Shown here: one piece after another, positions 59,667 through 64,000 of the stretch
Layout: each line of letters begins with the position of its first letter
Numbering within the stretch: the first letter of the stretch is position 1
NCBI RefSeq assembly: GCF_030272615.1
Contig: NC_081406.1
Coordinates: 231,064,396-231,128,395 of the forward strand
Direction: 5' to 3'
From: Cryptomeria japonica
Lineage: Eukaryota; Streptophyta; Pinopsida; Cupressales; Cupressaceae
DNA: 64,000 nucleotides
Translations under genes and position numbers: made by a program
The notes under the pieces: model-generated
Told to the model about the DNA's origin: nothing
Databases searched by the model: none
The model's input: the letters and a program-made list of their open reading frames with translations, nothing else

Positions 59667-61431
59667 TCAAATTGGATGACCTTTTTTTATAGTCCTTAGG
59701 TAAAGTGTCAAATCTCCCATCTTTCGGTGCCTTGAGGAGTTTTTACCATTAGATGCATCCTTTCTTTTTACTTTTTCGCAGTCTAATGTTGCCAATGAAT
59801 GGTTTTCAGCATTAGACTTGATATTGTTTTCTTTATTTTCACTTTTGCGACTAGGAGATTTGGCACCCACTTGACTGGAAGATGCATTGTTGAGATTCTT
59901 GGTGAAAGTAGTTGCGGGTTCGATTGCATTAAGATATAAGGATATGGCATGGTCATTAGGGAAGGTATCAATGGTAGTATGTCTTTCATTTTCCCAATCA
60001 ATAAGTTCAGGGTGGATTAGAGGTAAGGGGCCCTCAGGTTGGGATGCTTTGAGGGTATTTAGGGTCATGATAGAGATGTCAAAGTTTTTGATATGCATTT
60101 CGATGTCTAAAATGGTACTCTCATCAAAATGACCTCGCACAAGGAGCTCCTGATTGTCCTCGATTAAGTCCAAGTTAGCCGAATGTGATTCTAATTCAAG
60201 TGGGCTAGTTCCTAACGTTTTCCCTGCATACGTATGGACTACATCGACTTCTACATCTTCTTCAAAGCAATTTTCTTCAGCTGATTTTTCAGGAATGATA
60301 GGAATCCCATTCCCATTCATTAGAATTTGTTTTACTTGTAGCTTGTAATCTGCAGATTTGTTCATATAGCATTTGATTTGTTTCTTATATTTTTCTTGCT
60401 ATATCTTTTCTTCTCTCATATTCAACTTCGTCTGGGATGAGATTGAGTTTTGTCAACCTTGCTATCAGCTCTATGTGATTTGTACCAGCTTCGTGGTTGT
60501 TTTGATTGGTATTTAATGATGCTTGGGAGGTGTCGTCAGTTTGTTTTTCATATTGATTTGAAGCTTGCTTCTTTTTCCATTTCTTGTTTGCTTGTACTTG
60601 TTTCTTGGCAGATGTTTCTTCTCTTTCAATTGCAATTTGTTCTTGTCTATTTTCATATTCCTCTTGTTGTTGGCTAGAAGATGTGTCCTCTGGTAGAGTA
60701 ACTTGTCCATACCCTAAGCCTGATTTGTTTGTAGCCAGTTAAGTATGAGGTTGGATAGGTTCTAAGATAGCTTCTTTTCGTTTTCCTACATGACCTGTTC
60801 CAGTGTATCCCATTTTTTTAAGAATGTTAAATCCTTTTCTATATTTTTCAGTGTGTATTCTGACATTGTTGATCTTTTGTTGGACTTCTTCATCCTTGTA
60901 TAGCCACTGTAGCACATCTTTGTCTTCTCTTTCCTCTAATAAGGTCTCAACACTAGCAAATGCTCCATCAAATATTGGAAGATGTTTTACTATTGGTTGT
61001 TGTTTAGAGTTTGATAATTTTCCATAGGACTTAGGAGAAAGTGGTAGTTGTGATATTGAATATTCTCCATTCCCTTGATCTCTTGGCTGCTTTTATTTTT
61101 TCATACTTGACAAAATTGAGGTAAATGATTTGTCTTTGGATTGTGTGTTTGAAGACGATGCCTCCCTATTATGAGGAACAATGACCTCTTGAGCTGGTTT
61201 TAGATTACTATAGTACTGAAATGGATTTGAATCTGTTGAGATCGTGATTTCCTACCTATTGTAGGGAAATTTTAGGCATTGATGATATGTTGATGGAACA
61301 ACTTGTATGTCATATATCCAGAGTCTTCCCAAGAGTATGTTGTATGATAAGTCCAAGTCTAGAACCTGACATGTTGTGTCTTTCTACAAAGGTCCCACTC
61401 TGATGGGTAATATCACAATTCCTTTAGAGGA
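59667..61431 (-). pseudogene. B1 linker between protease and RT
   Basis: Minus strand. An open segment 60365-59667 is acidic, then basic (KSPSRKSENKENN), with no recognised domain; upstream (61431-60366) the frame is broken. Such long, poorly conserved linkers are usual between PR and RT in Tat-type elements. Confidence 0.55.
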
Positions 61432-62151
61432 TCACTCTTCTTCATCATATGCTTTGATGGTGATCTTTTTTCGAGGATCTACTGCATCTTCTGAATAACT
61501 TAAGGAACGGACAAGACTCGATGAGAAAATGTTTAAGTCGGCTCCCCCATCTATTAGGACACGTTTAACTCGCATCTTATGAATGAGGACTTCGATATGC
61601 AAGGGAACATTATGGGGATGTTGTAAGGACATGTTGTCTTCTTCAGTGAATGATAAGTAGTGAGGGGTTGTGAAATGTCCCACCATGGTTTGGAATTGAT
61701 CTATATCAAGATCTTTAGACATTGTTGTATCTACTAATTCTCTTTCAAGAATTTCTTTGTGTGCAGGTGGAAGCTTTAAAATTTCTAAGATGGATATTTT
61801 CCCAGGAGTTTTTTGTAATTGATCCACTAGATTGTATTGTTTTGCAGTGGATGACATGTTAGTTGTAGGACCTGACAAATCAACTTTAGATTTGCTTCTT
61901 GTGATAGCACGAGAAGGTTCTTGATGTTGTTTCTCTTTAACCACAATCACATTTACCACATTATCATACGCATGAGCATAGTTTACCTTTTCTTTACCCT
62001 TACCATTATGTGTTGTTAATGTTTCACCCTTCTCATAGTTTGGAAGCGGAGTTTTGAAAGTTGTATGAGATTCGTTTGTCATATGTCCATCCACGGTTAT
62101 TAATTCATTATCAATCAAATCTTGGTTGACATGTGTTTCAACCACTGGCAA
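61432..62151 (-). pseudogene. B1 aspartic protease region
   Basis: Open frame of 239 residues with the retropepsin active site VLIDGGADLNIFSSS (DGGA codons at 61540-61551), preceded by ILEILKLPPAHKEIL. Unlike family A, the D-G-G triad is kept. The C-terminal part continues past the stop at 61432 in broken form. Confidence 0.75.
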
Positions 62152-62565
62152 TTATCCATGTGATGTCCTTGTTTCGATGAAAATCGCAATAGTGGTTGTC
62201 ATTCCACAAAGAGGGTTTTACTTGAGGTTCAAAGTTCCTTCCTTTTGGAAAAGCAATCAATTTGTTTGCAAGAAGCGTCTTTAATGTGGACCCCAGTGGT
62301 TCACCAATGTTTGTAAATTTCCTTCAAAAGAAATTGTTGAAAGTTGATTTTTGGTGATTGTTGTTTTGTTGAGATGTTGTTGAGTGACTAGATAAATTGA
62401 AAACCGGTTTGGTTTTACATTGTTGTTATCCACTATCCCATCGTTGATGACATTTCATTTTCTATTCCAAAATTTAGGCTTATCATTGTTATTGTTGCTA
62501 ACATTATGGTTAGGAGGATTAACTCCTTCTTTGTATAGCTTCAACTCACCCTTCTTTACCATAGC

Positions 62566-63420
62566 TTATTCCATTATGATTCCATTATCAATCATCTTTT
62601 CAAAATTTTGATTGCATTGCATTTTTAGATGATAGCTCATTTGTCCATTTAGGTTATCGATGAATATGTCTATTTTCTCGTGTTCTAGCACTGTTCGAGG
62701 ATATCGTGAAGCTAACCGTCTCCATCTCTGTAGAAACGTCATGAAAGGTTCTCCACTCTTTTGTTTAGCATTACATAGGTTTAGTGTTGTGACCTCATGT
62801 TGTATGTTGTAAGAGTATTGTGAAACAAACTTATCCACCAATTCTGAGAATGATCTGATTCTAGGTGGAAGTTTGGATAACCATTCCATAGCTAGTCCAC
62901 TAAAGTTGTTTGGAAATAATCTCATCAGGTAGGTATCCTCATGTGTAAAATCCATACTCATCGTGCAAAATTCTCGTATATGATCTTGGGGATCAATGCT
63001 TCCATTATATTTATCGTATCGAGGAGTTTCACAAGCTGTAGGAAATGGTATCATGTTTAGATTTATGTTGAATGGGTAAGGACAGATTTCTTGAAGCGAG
63101 TATCTTCTAACAGTTCCTCTCTGCATATCTTGAATCTGTGTTTGCATCATTTGTATTTGTTGTGTAAGAGTTGTGATAGGATTATCAACATGATTTGTTC
63201 TTGTATAACCATGAGTTTGCTTTCTAGTATGATCTTGATCTCTTCTTGTATCATCTCGACTCTTTCTCGTGTCCTCATTAGATTTAGCTTTGTTGAGAAT
63301 TTCTACATCATCCCTTTTGGGAATGGAAGTTTCCTCGTTAGTTCTTATGTTATCAAGTATTGATGCGTCGTCCTTTTTGTGACTGAAAATATCTTCATGT
63401 CATTCGTTATCATGGGAAGC
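62566..63420 (-). pseudogene. B1 gag
   Basis: Minus strand. The clearest open part is 63150-62566. The Retrotrans_gag core YDKYNGSIDPQDHIREF, AMEWLSKLPPRIRSFSEL, FMTFLQRWRRLASRYP is in order. Upstream in the same frame is an R/D/T-rich N-terminal segment. A stop at 62566 is followed by further gag-like text to about 62460. Confidence 0.8.
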
Positions 63421-64000
63421 GTCACTTCTCTTTTGTCCTAATTTGCTCACATCAAAATCTTGGGGGAATGTAGCACCAGATTCTCTAACATTAGGAAGTA
63501 TTTTTCTTTTTCTCCCTCCAATATTTTCTCCATGAATTAATGGAATTTAGGATCTTGTTTGATTTCTCTAAGATTTTGTTTTGTTATTTCCTCTTCTTGT
63601 TGTATTTTGTTTTGGTATTCCATGTTCCTATAATCTCCAGTCATTTCAAATGCTTATGTTTTCATTTCAGCAATCTTTTGTCTCCATGCTCTAGTTAAAA
63701 CGGGCATATATGTGTGTTGAATATTGTGCAGGTATTTGATTGTCTAAAAGTTGTTTTAATAAGTGACCGACTGTCAACATAGATATGATAGAGTGATATG
63801 ACATGAAAAGATAATTCAAGTGTTTGAAAGTTTTTTCGTTCTTCGGTTTTGGAGTGCAATGATGATGATTTTGATAAAACCAAGTCCAATAGGAACGATA
63901 TATCCTACGATGTGGGACAAGGTTATCCTGACCAAACGTTGTAGTTTCGTGATAGAGGATGATAGATCTTGATAAGAAACTGTGTTTTGAGTGATCAGTT
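63421..64000 (-). other. B1 5' region up to the window edge
   Basis: No intact frame. At 63891-63906 AGGAACGATATATCCT is nearly the same as AGGAGCGATATATCCT in the B1 3' region (47106-47121). The 5' LTR is not reached. Confidence 0.5.

Larger units (their letters stand above)
45586..64000 (-). mobile_element. B1: Tat-like Ty3/gypsy element, 5' end off the window
   Basis: Minus strand. The 3' LTR is at about 45586-46712, the PPT at 46713-46730, then a long 3' UTR that carries C2, and then coding remnants in the order (5' to 3') gag, PR, linker, RT, RNase H, second RNase H-like domain, integrase. A second RNase H between RNase H and integrase is the hallmark of the Tat lineage of Ty3/gypsy. 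All genes are broken, and two catalytic positions are changed (RT YLND, integrase N-N-G). The 5' LTR is not reached by 64000. Confidence 0.75.

Noticed and set aside
1-64000. Host protein-coding genes, tRNA or rRNA genes
   Set aside because: Every long or conserved frame could be placed in a retroelement; I saw no cloverleaf or rRNA-like block, though small non-coding RNAs cannot be excluded by eye.

Overview
The window looks like intergenic DNA from a large, repeat-rich seed-plant genome. I infer a gymnosperm (conifer-like) from the AT-rich long-LTR element families, with low confidence. I found no host gene, tRNA, rRNA or CRISPR array. Almost everything is a set of retrotransposons nested inside one another. 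The nesting can be read because LTR ends (TG...CA), 5-bp target-site duplications (TSDs), primer-binding sites (PBS) and polypurine tracts (PPT) survive. Family labels (A, B, C, D, Copia-1/2/3) are mine.

Left part (1-22.8 kb). Element A0 enters from the left edge (1-12019) and ends in a 3' LTR (12020-13209). It sits in the gag of A1, an older relative whose remains run 13210-22774. A0 carries Copia-1 (2290-9736, TSD CTACT). The 5' LTR of Copia-1 is split by a B-type solo LTR (2322-4650, TSD GATAT), and that LTR is split by a LINE carrying only ORF1 (2551-4084, minus, 18-bp TSD). A1 carries C1 (15625-22194, minus, TSD ATGCC).

Right part (22.8-64 kb). A decayed, internally deleted Copia-2 (minus) is cut in its 5' LTR by B2, a Ty3/gypsy-type element on the minus strand (3' LTR 26829-27964). 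B2 carries Copia-3 (29438-42878, minus, TSD GTATT), whose pol is split by A2 (30534-38399, minus, TSD AGTAG). B2 is then entered by B1, a Tat-like Ty3/gypsy element (about 45586 to beyond 64000, minus) with gag, PR, RT, RNase H, second RNase H and integrase, all broken. B1 carries C2 (47388-55302, plus), which in turn carries an LTR-D insertion (51628-52792).

The main theme is LTR elements that make proteins but have no reverse transcriptase or integrase. Family A encodes gag plus a protease-like domain whose catalytic D-T/S-G is gone. Family C encodes a coiled-coil protein with four CCHC zinc knuckles plus a long second ORF of unknown function, present in two diverged copies with no shared disabling mutation. 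Copia-1 encodes gag-protease plus an acidic tail. All would need enzymes from other elements. The best leads are family C, repeated hairpin-capable motifs in the family A leader and in B elements, and the 95-bp duplication around the D LTR.
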